64,000 nt of DNA, from positions 62,001 to 126,000 of the forward strand of contig NW_026516209.1 of the NCBI RefSeq assembly GCF_025602895.1, given 5' to 3'. Shown in pieces: positions 19,901 to 31,458 of the stretch (positions are counted from its first letter, which is position 1; every line of letters begins with the position of its first letter). The position numbers were made by a program, and so were the translations under genes. Below the pieces are notes generated by a model. It did no database searches and was not told where the DNA came from. It saw only the letters and a list, made by a program, of their open reading frames with translations. The stretch comes from Polychytrium aggregatum. Lineage: Eukaryota > Chytridiomycota > Chytridiomycetes > Polychytriales.

Positions 19901-21282
19901 CATGAACGACGGGGTCTTTGAAATGGTACCGTGGTTAGCAAAGCTGTGCCGTCCGATTCACGATCGGTGCCCCCTGCACTACATTCCTACCAGGAACATG
20001 TACTGGAGGCCATCATCCATCATTTTGATGACGCTGAGCACTTTCTCCAGCGTGTTTGGCGAGGGCTTTGGGATCCACAGCGAGCCTTTCATATTGATCG
20101 TGTTGTACATCAGGGCCTTGGTGGTTCCAAAGGACGGACACTGTCGAGCATACTGGATCAGGACGACATGAAGCAAAGTGACGCCATCAAAGCAACGTAC
20201 CTGAGAAAGAGCCACGCTTGTATAGCGCGAGCCCAGTGTCGCGCGGCCGGCTGCTGCACCCGAGTGTGTGGCTTTGTAACTAAAGCGATTGACAGGTCAG
20301 GAATGTGCTATAAATACGTGTGCCACAGAGCTCGCACACCGTCCGAGCAGATCACGTACGTCTTGGGAACACCTGAGGGACAAGGCCGCAGCTGTTAGAG
20401 CGTTCGGCAAGGCCATTCGAGTGCGCTCGCTCTGCGGATCTGCAGCCGCCTTACCCGTTGTGCCTGATGTGCACGCATAGGTCACAAACTCATCGAGAGG
20501 CTCGCAGGCTGCCAGCGAGGGAGCCGGAACTTCGTCCATGAGAGGAAAGACCGAGCCATCGACAAGCTCGACGCCTTCGGTGCGACCAGGCTTGGTGTGA
20601 TGGAAGAGGATGTACTTGATTCCGTGTCTGCGTCGGGTGCGATTGTCAGTGCCACATCCAGATCTGGGCGCCGCAGCCTCCAGTCGAGTCCCCGGTGCCA
20701 TCGTGCTCACCCACACGACAGCAGTCGACATCGTACCGTTGACAAAGAGCCTTGCGGGCAGCAGGGGGCAGGTTGAGTCCAAAGCAGAGCGATTTCCTGG
20801 GAGACAGCTCGGAGGTGAGTGTCCATCGGCCCAGCCCAATCAAACACAGCACCGGTGGCCGCGGCCGATTCATGTGCAGCCCGGGTGGCCGATAGCTCCG
20901 ATCTGGGCGAGACTCACTTGCCGAGAATCCACAAAGCAAACGAATAGAAAATCCAGTTGGCCTCGGCCTCGCAGAAAGCGCCAATGACCTCGTGGCCGTC
21001 GTCGTCCCAGCCAGGGAGAGCCTTGAGAGCCTGGGCGATGGAATAGGCCCGCTTCCACACCTGCAGATAGGTATATCGCTCTGAGGCGCCGCTCTCGTAG
21101 GTGTTGATCAGGAGGGCATCGGGCTCGTCGCGAGCCATGCTGACGAGACGCTCGACGGGATGGAGCCAGGGGCCAAAGGCATCGGGCTGAGGACGAAACG
21201 TTGGCTGCTGGGAGGCAGAGACATTCTGGTCCTTGGAGGGGTTTGTGGACCCTCCAAAACAGCAGGAGAGGGCCCTGAGCAT
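16975..21282 (-). CDS. NRPS-like A-T-R enzyme (adenylation, carrier, thioester reductase)
   Basis: Predicted to adenylate a carboxylic acid, load it on a phosphopantetheine arm and release it by NADPH reduction as aldehyde or alcohol. Many exons. The adenylation domain shows CTSGTTG spliced to VPK, FCAYGSSE at an exon end, FTVVGR then FDQKIKVNGVYVDL. The carrier site is GVGFDSLS. The reductase domain opens GIVLTGATGFLG and has YGQTKWVSEQ. The last exons read from ITEKRVFEIANACGWPV to the stop at 16975. The total is near 1,000 aa, shorter than the roughly 1,400 of Lys2 alpha-aminoadipate reductase, and it lacks a condensation domain. The exon 2/3 junction (about 20640-20740) did not resolve in phase. 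Divergent from HSP20. The substrate is unknown. Confidence 0.85.
17396..17451. repeat. 14-bp tandem repeat, four units, in an intron
   Basis: Units of CATTCTGCACATGG with one or two changes each, inside an intron near the 3' end of the NRPS-like gene. Confidence 0.8.
17724..17753. repeat. (GGTGTCAGTT)3 in an intron
   Basis: Three exact 10-bp copies inside another intron of the NRPS-like gene. Confidence 0.8.
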
Positions 21283-22233
21283 GCTGGGGTGGGATGCCGG
21301 CGACGAAAGGATACCAAAAGTGCAGGCGAACCCAGCAGAGTTCCGACGGCCAGAGGAACAGAACTGGCTTTATATCTGGATCGGCGGTCGTTTGCTGTTT
21401 GCTGTTTGCTGCTCTGTGCCTCAGCAGTGGGTCGGACTGAGCGACACTTGGCCCTGTTTGGAACGTGCCTGTTCCACACGCCGCTGCAGCTGTTTGCCCC
21501 GAGAAGTGCAAATCCGCAACTCGGCAGTCGTATCTTTGTCTCAGTGCCAGGCGGTGATCGATGACACTCGGGCTCGTGCGGACGACCATCACCACGAGGA
21601 TCCCGATGTGCCAGCACAAGGCGGTCTGTTGAAGCATGGGTCGTCCAGCACGGTCCTTCGTGGGCACTTCCGAGGTTCTGCTTGACAGAGCGGGATTGTC
21701 GGTGGCCTGCGGTCAGAATATCTTCGCAACCATGGGTGCAGCATGCGGATGCCAAGTCGACTTGGATGCATTCCCCGGTCATGGTCTGGAACAGCGCTCA
21801 CTTGCAGCCTCCCCGCCGACACCCAGCAGGCCGACGGCGACCAGCAATGTGCATGGCCATCTCTTCCACAGAGAGTGCTCCACATGCATGCATCGTGCGT
21901 CATCCAGAGGCTCTGCATCCTTCCCGCTCGCTCCAGCACCCTCTCCGCGTCGGCATCCTGGCTGGTTTCGCGGTTGGTATCCTGGTTGGTATCGTTGCTG
22001 TTTGATCCAGGGTCATGTTTCGATGCCGTTCCTTGTGCGGCCGGATCGCAGCGCTGATTGGCGGCGATGGGATCACGGGGAGAGCCATCCTGGCTTGGGC
22101 GGCGTTCGCGTCGTTTCCAGCACATTCGAGGACCTGCGTTGATCCTCGGGCGAGTGCGTGCGTGCGAAATATTGCCACTTGCAGTCGTTCCGCACAGCAC
22201 CGGATGCATGCCTTGGGCATACGGCCCTCGAGA

Positions 22234-22240
22234 TATAAAT
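22234..22240 (+). promoter_or_regulatory. TATA box of the HSP20 gene
   Basis: TATAAAT lies 131 bp before the HSP20 start codon, a plausible distance given a leader of about 100 bases. Inference from position and consensus. Confidence 0.5.
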
Positions 22241-22302
22241 TGCCGCGGGCACCTCGGCAAGGGAGGTCCGTCGCTAACTTCAAGCAAGCAAGTCTCTCAG
22301 CT

Positions 22303-22351
22303 CACTCAGCCCACTCAGCCCACTCACTCAGCCCACTCACTCAGCCCAGCA
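22303..22351. repeat. CTCAGCCCACT tandem repeat in the HSP20 leader
   Basis: About four imperfect copies of CTCAGCCCA with CTCACT spacers, ending 20 bp before the ATG, in the presumed 5' untranslated region. Confidence 0.75.
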
Positions 22352-22370
22352 CTTCCCTCTCAACATCGCC

Positions 22371-23082
22371 ATGAGCCTCTTCCTCTTCAACTCGGACCCG
22401 TTCTTCCAAGATCCCTTTGAGTACGAGCGCCGCGTGTTCGGCCGCATGAACCGTCTGATGAACCAGCTGATTGCCGACGACCGCCTCGCTGCATCTGCAC
22501 AGGAGGGCGAGAAGCAGCCTGAACAGTCCTCGGACAACCAGTCCGGCAGCCAGTCGGAGAGCCAGTCGGTGTCGCGCCCGGCTCCCAGCGGCTGGGGATT
22601 CTACAAGACCCCGCGCCTGGATGTCATCGAGAACGAAACCGAGTTTGTTGTCAAGGCCGACCTCCCCGGACTCAAGAAGGTAGGCGTCGAGTTGCATGTC
22701 CATCCGCAGCAGGGGATCTTGTCCATGCCTGTCCATACTTGTCCATACCTGCCCGTGCTTGCCCGTGCTTGTTGCAGCCGAAACAGCACTTCCGACTCAC
22801 GCAACCGCACATGTGTTCCCACCGCAGGATGACGTCCATGTGTCGCTGCTCGACGATGTGCTCACGATCGAGGGCGAACGCCGCTCCTCGCACGAGGAAA
22901 AGAAGGACACCTACCACATGGTCGAGTGCTCGTACGGCCAGTTCCAGCGCAAGATCCGGCTTCCCCCGACTGTGGACGCCCAGAGCATCCAGGGCAAGAT
23001 GACCGACGGTGTCCTCGAGCTCAAGATTGGCAAGAAGGCACTGCCGCCTCCTCCCGAGGCCAAGAAGATTGCGATCAACTAG
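22371..23082 (+). CDS. Small heat-shock protein, HSP20/alpha-crystallin family
   Basis: ATP-independent holdase chaperone. Two exons (22371-22679, 22828-23082) give 187 aa in phase. The N-terminal arm is rich in Phe, Gln and Ser (SLFLFNSDPFFQDPF near the start, then a Q/S stretch). The alpha-crystallin domain begins about residue 80 (PRLDVIENETEFVVKADLPG) and continues in exon 2 with DDVHVSLLDDVLTIEGER, YGQFQRKIRLP and the C-terminal GVLELKIGKK. The IxI-type tail ends AKKIAIN. The 148-nt intron interrupts the crystallin domain and contains short TGTCCATRC / TGCCCGTGC repeats. Confidence 0.95.
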
Positions 23083-24037
23083 AGCCCGTGCCAGTGCAAG
23101 CCCAGCAATAGTTGCGCCGTGGTCTCTCTGGAGACCGCCACAATCAACATCCATCGGTTGCTCGACACGATTCAAATGTGTGTTCCAGCACTGTCGGTCA
23201 GGGGGCAGCTCCTGCATACCCATGACAATTAGTGAATCTTGTCTTGCTGCTCGGTTCGTCTTGTCATTGTCAATATACACTGTGTTTGTGTCTGAACGAG
23301 AGGATATGTTCCACGGTCGAACCACATCATTCCCCCTCTCATTCACCTGGATGATCCAGGCTCCCCCTGCCACACTTGCCCATGCCGAGCCCATGTCCCC
23401 AACAGCCGACCGCGCGCCTCAGTCACATGCCGACGCTGCCCCCAACCCCATGGCTGCTGATGTCAGCGGCGGCCACGCGTCGCTGTCCCCACAAAACGGG
23501 TTGGGCCAGCGAGCCAATCCGCAGCCAGCCACCAGCCGCCCTCTCGCTCTCCTGCTCTCGCTGTCCTGCTCTCGCCCTCGCTGTCCCACACAATCTCCCA
23601 CCCAGTGGCCTCCTCGCTGCGCTCTCGCCGTGCTCTCGCTCCTCGCCACCCCGACGCGAAAAAATCGACTTTGCGTCGCCTTCCCGTCATCAAAGCGCCG
23701 TCGACTTGCCGACCCATTCCACCGACCCATACATCCCGCATCCGCTCGCTCATTCCTGCTGCCGCTCCTTCGCCCTCTCACCCCTTTCCCGTCTGCCCTT
23801 TGCATCCAGTGTATGTCGAGTGCCTTGGCTCTGCGCACTGGCCTGATTCGATCTTGTTCCTGGTCCCGATCTCGCTGCGTCCTCCTCCGTCTCGTCCTCC
23901 TCCGTCAGTTCCGATCATCGGCCCCAGCCTCCCTTCCCTACATTCCGCGCCCTCACCCGCCCTGCTCGCCCATCTCCATCGCCCGTGCCCATCTCTCCCA
24001 GCAGGACCTGCGCCTCTCCTCCTCCACCATCAACACC
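23083..24037. other. Pyrimidine-rich region between HSP20 and the C1-THF synthase start
   Basis: Almost 1 kb. The last 600 bases before the next gene are strongly C/T-rich with CTCTCGCTGTCCTG-like repeats (about 23540-23590), typical of fungal promoters of well-expressed genes. Long open frames here on both strands are composition artefacts. Confidence 0.55.
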
Positions 24038-27000
24038 ATGTCCGCACAGCTTCTCAATGGCAAGGCCCTTGCCGAGTAAGAATTGCATCCGCCAGATCCG
24101 GGGCTTGCAATTGCATCCATGATCCTGCATGGAATCGTCCTTGTGCTCTCATTGTAATTGAACCGTGGACTTCAATTGGGGTCAGCTCGCATCCGCCCGT
24201 CGCTCATACTCCCGATCCCTCTCGCCTCGGTCGCATAGAACCATCCACCTCAAGCTGCGACAGCAAGTCGAGCAGCTCAAGACTGTCTACGATGGCTTTG
24301 AGCCGCATCTGGCCATCGTCCAGGTCGGCGACCGCGAAGACTCGTCCGTCTATGTCCGCATGAAGCAGCAAGCCGGAGCCAAGGTCGGTGTAGCGTCATT
24401 CGCTGGGTCTATCTGCGATCAGGAGCAGAGCGTCCGTCATCGGTGCTTTCTGCTCTGGTTTCAGGCCCATTGATCCGCGAGCTTTCTGACCGTCAACACC
24501 CCTTGCCTTCATCACACTCTTCTCTTATCGCCTTGCTTCCCCGACTGCAACCGATCCTTCAACAATCCAGATCGGTATCCGTGTCACTCACCACAAGCTG
24601 CCCGAGACGACGACCCAGTACCAGCTCATGCAGGCCGTCCAGACCCTCAACAACGATCATGCCGTCCACGGCATCATTGTCCAGCTCCCGCTTCCCAAGG
24701 ACCTCGACGAACAGGCCGTCACCGACGCCATTGACATCCGCAAGGATGTGGACGGGTGCGTGTCTACTCATCCGGGCTTCTGGATATGAGACCTGGTTCA
24801 GTTAGTGTTGTCTCGACTCAGACCACCTCATATCGTGAACTTCCCCATCTATACCTGCATCTCGGGTCTTGGAGCATCATTCATGCTCCATCCAATATCC
24901 CACGACACTGGCCGCCACTGATCCGCCACCATCGACCCTAGATTCCATTCCCTGAACATTGGCCAGCTCGCCAAGAAGGACAACGAGCCCCTCTTCATTC
25001 CTTGCACACCCAAGGGCTGCATGGAGCTGCTCAAGGTCACCAGTACGTCACACCCATCGTACCGATTGCACCCGGTTGCATCCGGATGCATCTCTTTTGT
25101 TCAGGCCAGTCTTGTTCCCCTCGGGCATGTCCATGGCGGTCTGTGTATGGATTCTGACAGCCGGCGTCGTGCAACTCCCAGACACCAGCCTCGCAGGCAA
25201 GAAGGCCGTTGTTGTCGGTCGCAGCAACATCGTTGGCATGCCTGTTGCCCAGCTGCTTCAGGGGGCCGATGCGACCGTCACGCTGTGCCACTCCAAGACC
25301 CAGAACCTGGCCGAAATCGTAAGCTCGTGGATTCTCGATGTGTGCTGAGCTGGGATTGCCAAGCGAGCCCACATCCGCCGCGCAGATCTCGCTCAGAGAG
25401 AGCCAGCATGCATGTCGATTTCATGCATGGTCATCCTCACACACGGCCATCCACGCACACGTTCGCTGCTACTCCAACAGGTCAAGACCGCCGACATCAT
25501 CATTGCTGCCGTCGGCAAGCCCCAGCTCATCCAGGGATCGTGGGTCAAGCCCGGAGCCATCGTCATTGACGTTGGCACCAACGCCGTCCCCGACAGCACC
25601 AAAAAGTCTGGCATTCGCTGGGTCGGCGATGTCAACTTTGAGGAGGCCTCGCAGGTTGCCTCGTGGATCACCCCCGTCCCCGGCGGTGTCGGTCCCATGA
25701 CCGTCGCCATGCTCCTGGAGAACACCGTCGAGAGTTCCAAGCGGTTCCTCAAGGGCTTCCACGTCAAGACCGAGTACCTGCCCCTGAATCTCGTGCGACC
25801 CGTCCCCAGGTGTGCATTCTGCAGCACAAAGCAGCGGTGATAGCGACAGATCCCTTGACCCAGAAGCTCAGGTTGTTTCGCAGGATGGAGACCTGGCACC
25901 GAGTTGGTGCGTCTGTGGGCGGAGTGCTGAGATTGCGTCATCAACCACTAATGTACCGCTCTCCAGTGACATCGATATCGCCATGGCTCAGAAGCCCAAG
26001 CTGATCCGCCAGGTTGCCCAAGAGCTGGGTCTCTTTGAAACCGAGGTACGTTGTGCCTTGCACCCCGGTTGGCGACTTGATTGTTGCATCTACAGATACC
26101 ACCTCCATCCTTCCCTTTCTCCCTGCCTTTCTCCCTGCCTTTCTCCCTCCCTTTCTCCCGTGCGCTAACCGTCCATTTACTCACCGTCGCCCACGACACA
26201 TCCATCGCGCAGTACGAGCAATATGGCTTGTTCAAGGGCAAGGTGTGCCTCGAGGTCATGGACCGCCTCAAGCACCTCCGAAACGGCAAATACGTTGTCG
26301 TCACTGGGTAAGCTTCGTGTGCGAACTCTCCCGACCACGATCCACATCTTGGTGGCATCATACTGACAAGTGGCGCCTTTGTCGCTCCACCTTTGCAAAG
26401 CATCACCCCCACTCCCCTCGGCGAGGGCAAGTCCACCACCTCCATCGGCCTGGTGCAGGCCCTTGGTGCTCACCTCAAGAAGCGCGCCTTTGCCTGTGTG
26501 CGCCAGCCCTCTCAGGGCCCTACCTTTGGTATCAAGGGCGGTGCTGCCGGCGGCGGCTACTCTCAGGTCATCCCCATGGACGAGTTCAACCTGCACTTGA
26601 CTGGCGACATCCACGCCGTCACTGCTGCCAACAACCTGCTCGCTGCTGCCATCGACGCCCGCATGTTCCACGAATCGACGCAGACGGACGCTGCACTGTT
26701 TGATCGCCTGTGCCCTGCCAAGAAGGGTGTGCGCAAGTTCTCTCCCGTCATGCTTGGCCGTCTGCAGGTCAGTAGAATCGCCGGCAGCCATGTGGCGACC
26801 CGAGTGGCAGCTTGTGCTCACCTGACGCATGCGACTGAAACGGGTACCTTCGCCATATCGTTCCTGTTGTGGCCTCGCCATCCAGCGCCTCGGCATCGAC
26901 AAGACCAACCCCGACGACCTGACCCCCGAAGAAAAGTCCCGCTTCGCCCGCCTCGACATCGACGTCGAGACCATCACCTGGCAGCGCGTCGTCGACACCA

Positions 27001-28748
27001 ACGACCGTTTCCTGAGAAAGATCACCGTCGGCCAGGGCGAGCAGGAGCAGGGTCGTGTCCGTCAGACAGGCTTTGACATTGCCGTCGCCTCTGAGGTCAT
27101 GGCCGTCCTGGCTCTGACCACTAGCCTCAGGGATATGCGTGAGCGGTAAGTGTCTCGCGACGATGTCGATGCTGCGCTCACCTTTCATCGAGCCGGACCC
27201 GTCACCATTCCATCAAGCATCACATGGAGCACTCCAGGAAACTAACGCCACGCGGACCTTGCATCCACCACCGTCAGTCTCGGACGCATGGTCGTCGCCA
27301 GCAACAAGCGGGGCGAGCCCATCACCTGTGACGACATTGGATGCGGCGGTGCTCTGACGGTCCTGATGAAGGACGCCATCAAGCCCAACCTGATGCAGAC
27401 CCTCGAAGGCACCCCCGTCTTTGTCCACGCCGGTCCCTTTGCCAACATTGCCCACGGCAACAGCAGCATCATCGCTGACCGCATTGCCCTCAAGCTGACC
27501 GGAACCGAACCCACCTCCACCAACCACGACGAAGAAGCCGGCTATGTCGTCACCGAGGCCGGCTTTGGCGCCGACATTGGCATGGAAAAGTTCTTTGACA
27601 TCAAGTGCCGCTACTCGGGCCTCGTTCCAGACTGCGTTGTCCTTGTTGCTACGGTCAAGGCCCTGAAGATGCACGGCGGCGGCCCCGATGTTGTTGCGGG
27701 CAAGCCCCTGCCCGAGGAGTACCTCAACGAGAACCTTCCCCTGCTCGAGAAGGGCTGTGAAAACATGGCCAAGCACATCCAGAACGCCAAGAAGTTTGGC
27801 ATGCCTGTCGTTGTTGCCATCAATCGCTTCAGGTAAGCGCCCGGACAGCAGGGCCGGCAGAGCTGCGCGACCCAAATGCACCTGAAGACAATCTCGTCCT
27901 TAGATTGCGTAAGCGTCTGACCCTCAGCCTCGCTCATTCGTGCCAACAGCACCGATACTGATGCCGAGATGGAGGTTGTCCGCCGCAAGGCTCTCGAGGC
28001 CGGTGCCTTTGACTCGGTTGCCTGCAGCCACTGGGCTGACGGTGGTGCTGGTGCCGTTGATCTTGCCGAGGCTGTGGTCAAGGCCAGCGCCTCCGAGAAG
28101 GAGTTCAAGTTCCTCTATGATCTGGATCTCGGCATCGAGGAGAAGATTGCCACGATCGCCAGAGAGATGTATGGTGCCGATGGCATCGAGCTCAGCGAGG
28201 CTGCCCGGAAGAAGATTGAGACCTACACCGCTCAGGCAAGTCCCTCCCCTGCTTCCCTGCCTCCCTGCTTCCCCCGTTGTTCAGCCCACGCATAATTTGA
28301 TCATCGTTTCCCTGCCGGGTGATGCAACCTGCACTAACGAATACGCATCGCTTCGTGCACTTGCCGCAATCACAGGGTTTCGCCAACCTTCCCATCTGCA
28401 TGGCCAAGACCCATCTCAGTCTCTCGCACGACCCCAAGCTCAAGGGTGTGCCCTCGGGATTCACCGTCCCTGTCCGTGACATCCGTGCCTCCGTTGGTGC
28501 GGGCTTCCTGTATCCTCTGCTGGGCACCATGCAGACCATGCCGGGTCTGTCGACTGTAAGTTGGATGGCGCAGCTCAGACGGACAGCGCATGCGAGTGTA
28601 TGCTGGGAGAGTCAACTGGCCTCAAAAGACGACCGACCCCTCCCCCGCTAACTCGGGCTCGTTTCTCTCCGTTCGTTCTCCGCAGCGCCCGTGCTTCTTC
28701 GACGTCGACATCGACCTCGAGACTGGCCGTGTCCACGGTCTGTTCTAA
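24038..28748 (+). CDS. Trifunctional C1-tetrahydrofolate synthase (MTHFD1/ADE3 type)
   Basis: Interconverts one-carbon folates: methylene-THF dehydrogenase, methenyl-THF cyclohydrolase and ATP-dependent formyl-THF ligase. Fourteen exons join in phase: 24038-24075, 24239-24383, 24571-24755, 24942-25042, 25161-25318, 25481-25809, 25967-26045, 26213-26307, 26401-26767, 26886-27145, 27278-27832, 27950-28235, 28376-28555, 28686-28748. The product is 946 aa, the size of the family. The dehydrogenase/cyclohydrolase part holds the YVRMK catalytic Tyr51/Lys55, [20 protein letters not shown] and [10 protein letters not shown]. The ligase part begins near residue 377 with [11 protein letters not shown] and has the ligase signature [15 protein letters not shown]. 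Intron 12 starts with GC (GCAAGT) instead of GT. No mitochondrial presequence, so cytosolic. Confidence 0.97.
26113..26160. repeat. CCTTTCTCCCTG tandem repeat in an intron
   Basis: Four 12-bp pyrimidine units inside intron 7 of the C1-THF synthase gene (26046-26212). Confidence 0.8.
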
Positions 28749-29597
28749 ACCTCCCCGCTTCCTTTCGCTGCGAGCATGACGACCTGTGGTGGCCGCCACC
28801 GCACATACTTTGCAAATATAGCTTGTTGCTCCCTCCCGCCCATTCACGAAGAGCCCGCTGATTGCATTGTATCATACGCATCGGAGCGGCTCGTCAACGG
28901 CAGGCCATCAGCCCGCTGCTGCTGCTGTTGCTGTTGATCATCTGCAGGCTCACCTTGAGCGACATGTTCTTGGAATACTGGTGCCGATGCGGGTCCCGCT
29001 CAGACATTCATGGCGCGGCGGGCCAGTGCTGGGTTTGAAGTGTCGGGTCCTGTCTTCCACGTCCCCTCTTTCCCGTTGTTCCGCATCGATCGCCGCACTT
29101 TCCCGGCCAGACCCGGACGATATCGCCAGCACACCCTCTCCAGCCCGAATACAAGGTCGGTTGCCTTGCCGCCAACTATATCCAGCTACACCCTCTCTCA
29201 CATTCTTGCTGCATCCAGCACCGACACGCACTGCCCGGGCTTTTGCATCCATGCAGTCGCAGTCGCAGATGGAGAGAATCTGGGCGAGCCGACTCGTCAG
29301 CCAGTGCTCAATCAAGCAGATGAACATGGCATCGCTGCGGATGATGTCATGGGGCGGCGTCTGCAATCGTCACTCACTGCTCCAAACCATCACGCATCTG
29401 GCCGTCCCGGTCGCCCTGCATCTGCCTCGCTTGGCTCGCTCGCCCCGTTGCCGACAGAAGCACCCATCCGCTTGGCCATTTATCCATCCCTCCTCGCCTT
29501 TCTTCCCGTGCAGACACTGCTCAAAGCCCGACCCGCCGCCGCCCTCGACTGCTATTGAACCCACGGCACAGGCCAGCACCCACTCGCTAGCGCAGTC
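28749..29597. other. Between C1-THF synthase and the SNARE gene; no gene seen
   Basis: About 850 bases holding the 3' flank of one gene and the promoter of the next. The large plus-strand frame that crosses it (28867-30108) runs out of phase through the SNARE exons and is not coding. Confidence 0.55.
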
Positions 29598-30967
29598 ATG
29601 TCTGAGGATCCGTTCTTTGCTGTCAAGGAGTGAGTGTCGCTCAAGCTCACACCGCAGAATGGCTTTGCCGATGCCTCCGATCGATCGAGCTCTGGTCTTG
29701 AGCGCCCACAACCCACCGTCGGCTGCTCACCATGCCGCCGTTCTCAATTTCGTCCACAGCGAGGTCGAGATGGCAATGGCCAATGCCACACAGCTCTTCC
29801 AGAACTGGAATCGGTTACAGCTCTCCGTGAGCTCGTCCACGCCCTTTTCGCAGCCATCGGACGCTTTCCAGCAGCACAGCTCTTCCGACGCCGAGGAGCT
29901 GCGATGGACCACAACCGAGATCAAGGGCGCCATCCAGTCGATCGAGCTGGACCTCAAGGACCTGGAGGACACTGTGAAAATCGTGCAGGCGAATCCCGAG
30001 CGGTTCAAGCTGGATCCGCGCGAGGTCGTCCAGCGCAAGGACTTTGTCAAGAAGATGAAGAAGACGGTCGAGGTATGTGAGCGAGCGCCGGGCAGCCTTG
30101 GCTTATAGCGGGGCAAGAAAGTCTCAACCGACTCGACTCATCCGCGATGATTGAATGCGCCTGGATTTGCAGGAGATGAAGCAGGCTGTCAACAACCCTA
30201 GCACCATCAAGCGCACCGAAACGGCTCAGCGCAACACTCTGCTCGCCTCCAAGCCATCACCGGGCGATAAGTCGAGTCCGCAGCTGACGAACCGACAAGG
30301 CCCCACCCAGCAGGACTACGAGCGCCGGAACACCCGGTTTATCGAGAACGAGTCACTCAACCAGCAGCAAATCATGAGACACCAGGATCAGCAGCTGGAC
30401 GGCATTTCGTCGACCATCACGGGCATGCGGGAGGTTGCCACGGTGATCGGCATGGAGCTTGACGATCAAACAAGGTGCGTGTGCGCAATGGCTGCTCCAC
30501 GGTGCAGATATATCGCCGTTGCTGTTGCATCCGCAGAGCTCTCAGCCAAGACAGTGCGGTCAACAGCAGCGCTCTAACGCCTGCCTTCCGCTCCGCGCCA
30601 CTCCGCGGCTCAAACTTGTCCCAGACTCATCGAGGATGTCGATGAGCGTGTCGACACGACCTCGGGCAAGCTGAAAGCCGGCATGAAGCGACTGGATAAC
30701 TTTATCCAGTCCAACTCGAGTACGTTTTTCCGATGCCTGATTTGCACTGGCTTGTATCTCGGGAACGAGCCAAGCAACGCCTGACTTTGCTCATTCATTG
30801 ACGAGCAGTATTGCTGACTCTACTGCCATGTTTACCCTGTGGTCATGCCCATCCCCTCCGTCCTCCCGCCTGCTCCTTCGCCGCATCAAGACAAGAAGCA
30901 GCAGATCACCATATGCATACTGGTGATCATCTTGATCATCGTTTTGGTGTGTGTGATTTCGCTCTAG
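29598..30967 (+). CDS. Syntaxin-6/Tlg1-like Qc-SNARE
   Basis: Membrane-fusion SNARE of the trans-Golgi/endosome system. Five exons in phase (29598-29629, 29760-30072, 30173-30474, 30625-30719, 30891-30967) give 272 aa. The N-terminus MSEDPFFAVKDEVE is the syntaxin-6 N-domain signature, continuing as a three-helix region. The SNARE motif follows (QQQIMRHQDQQLDGISS, then GMELDDQTRLIEDVDERV with the central Gln). The C-terminal anchor is hydrophobic (ICILVIILIIVLVCVI) and ends two residues later. The 32-nt first exon encodes only MSEDPFFAVK. Its family partners would be Golgi/endosomal SNAREs such as Vti1 and Tlg2. Confidence 0.94.
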
Positions 30968-31458
30968 TCAGAGGGCATCGTTGTCTACTTTATTATCTGC
31001 GCGTGGTTGCATCGCTGGCCCCCTGCAATCTCGCGTATTCGTCCTTCTGCGTCGGCACCCTTCCGTCCCGTCGTCCAGACCCCTCTCTTGCGTCGACCGA
31101 GATGCAATGAAGCAACAGCATCCAACACACTGCCCAACACTGACCAACACTGACCAGGGCGGATGGGGCGGGTGCGTGGCGGTGCCTGCTGCGCATCTGT
31201 GCCAGTATGAAGCCCATCTTGCCATATGCGGAAAATGAATTGCTTTTTTGTTGCTGTCTTTGGGCGAGCCGATCCAGCACCGATCTTCCAGAGGCACTCC
31301 AGCAGACGCTCCAGCAGACTCTCCAGCAGACGCTCTCTGAATCGCAGGGGCCTCCAGGACGCTCATCCGCCGCCGCAGCAACAGCACCGTCGGCTGCACA
31401 GGACTCACTCCCACTCCGCATCCAGCTCATCTCCTGAATCGCCAATCCAACAGCAGCC
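30968..31458. other. Between the SNARE and Notchless genes; no gene seen
   Basis: About 490 bases, same-strand spacer. It has a CAGCAGACGCTC triplication (31307-31335) just upstream of the Notchless start, probably in its leader. Confidence 0.55.

Larger units (their letters stand above)
21283..22370. promoter_or_regulatory. Divergent upstream region of the NRPS-like and HSP20 genes
   Basis: About 1.1 kb between two start codons facing away from each other. No real gene seen; the 150-230 codon frames here are shadows. No perfect heat-shock element (alternating GAA/TTC blocks) could be read near HSP20. A TATA box and a leader repeat are listed separately. Confidence 0.55.

Noticed and set aside
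22000-22370. Heat-shock elements upstream of HSP20
   Set aside because: Only scattered TTC words occur; no array of alternating GAA/TTC blocks with proper spacing could be read.
23009-24079. 356-codon plus-strand open frame across the HSP20/C1-THF gap
   Set aside because: Runs out of frame through the HSP20 end and a pyrimidine-rich promoter; Ser/Pro/Leu-rich noise.
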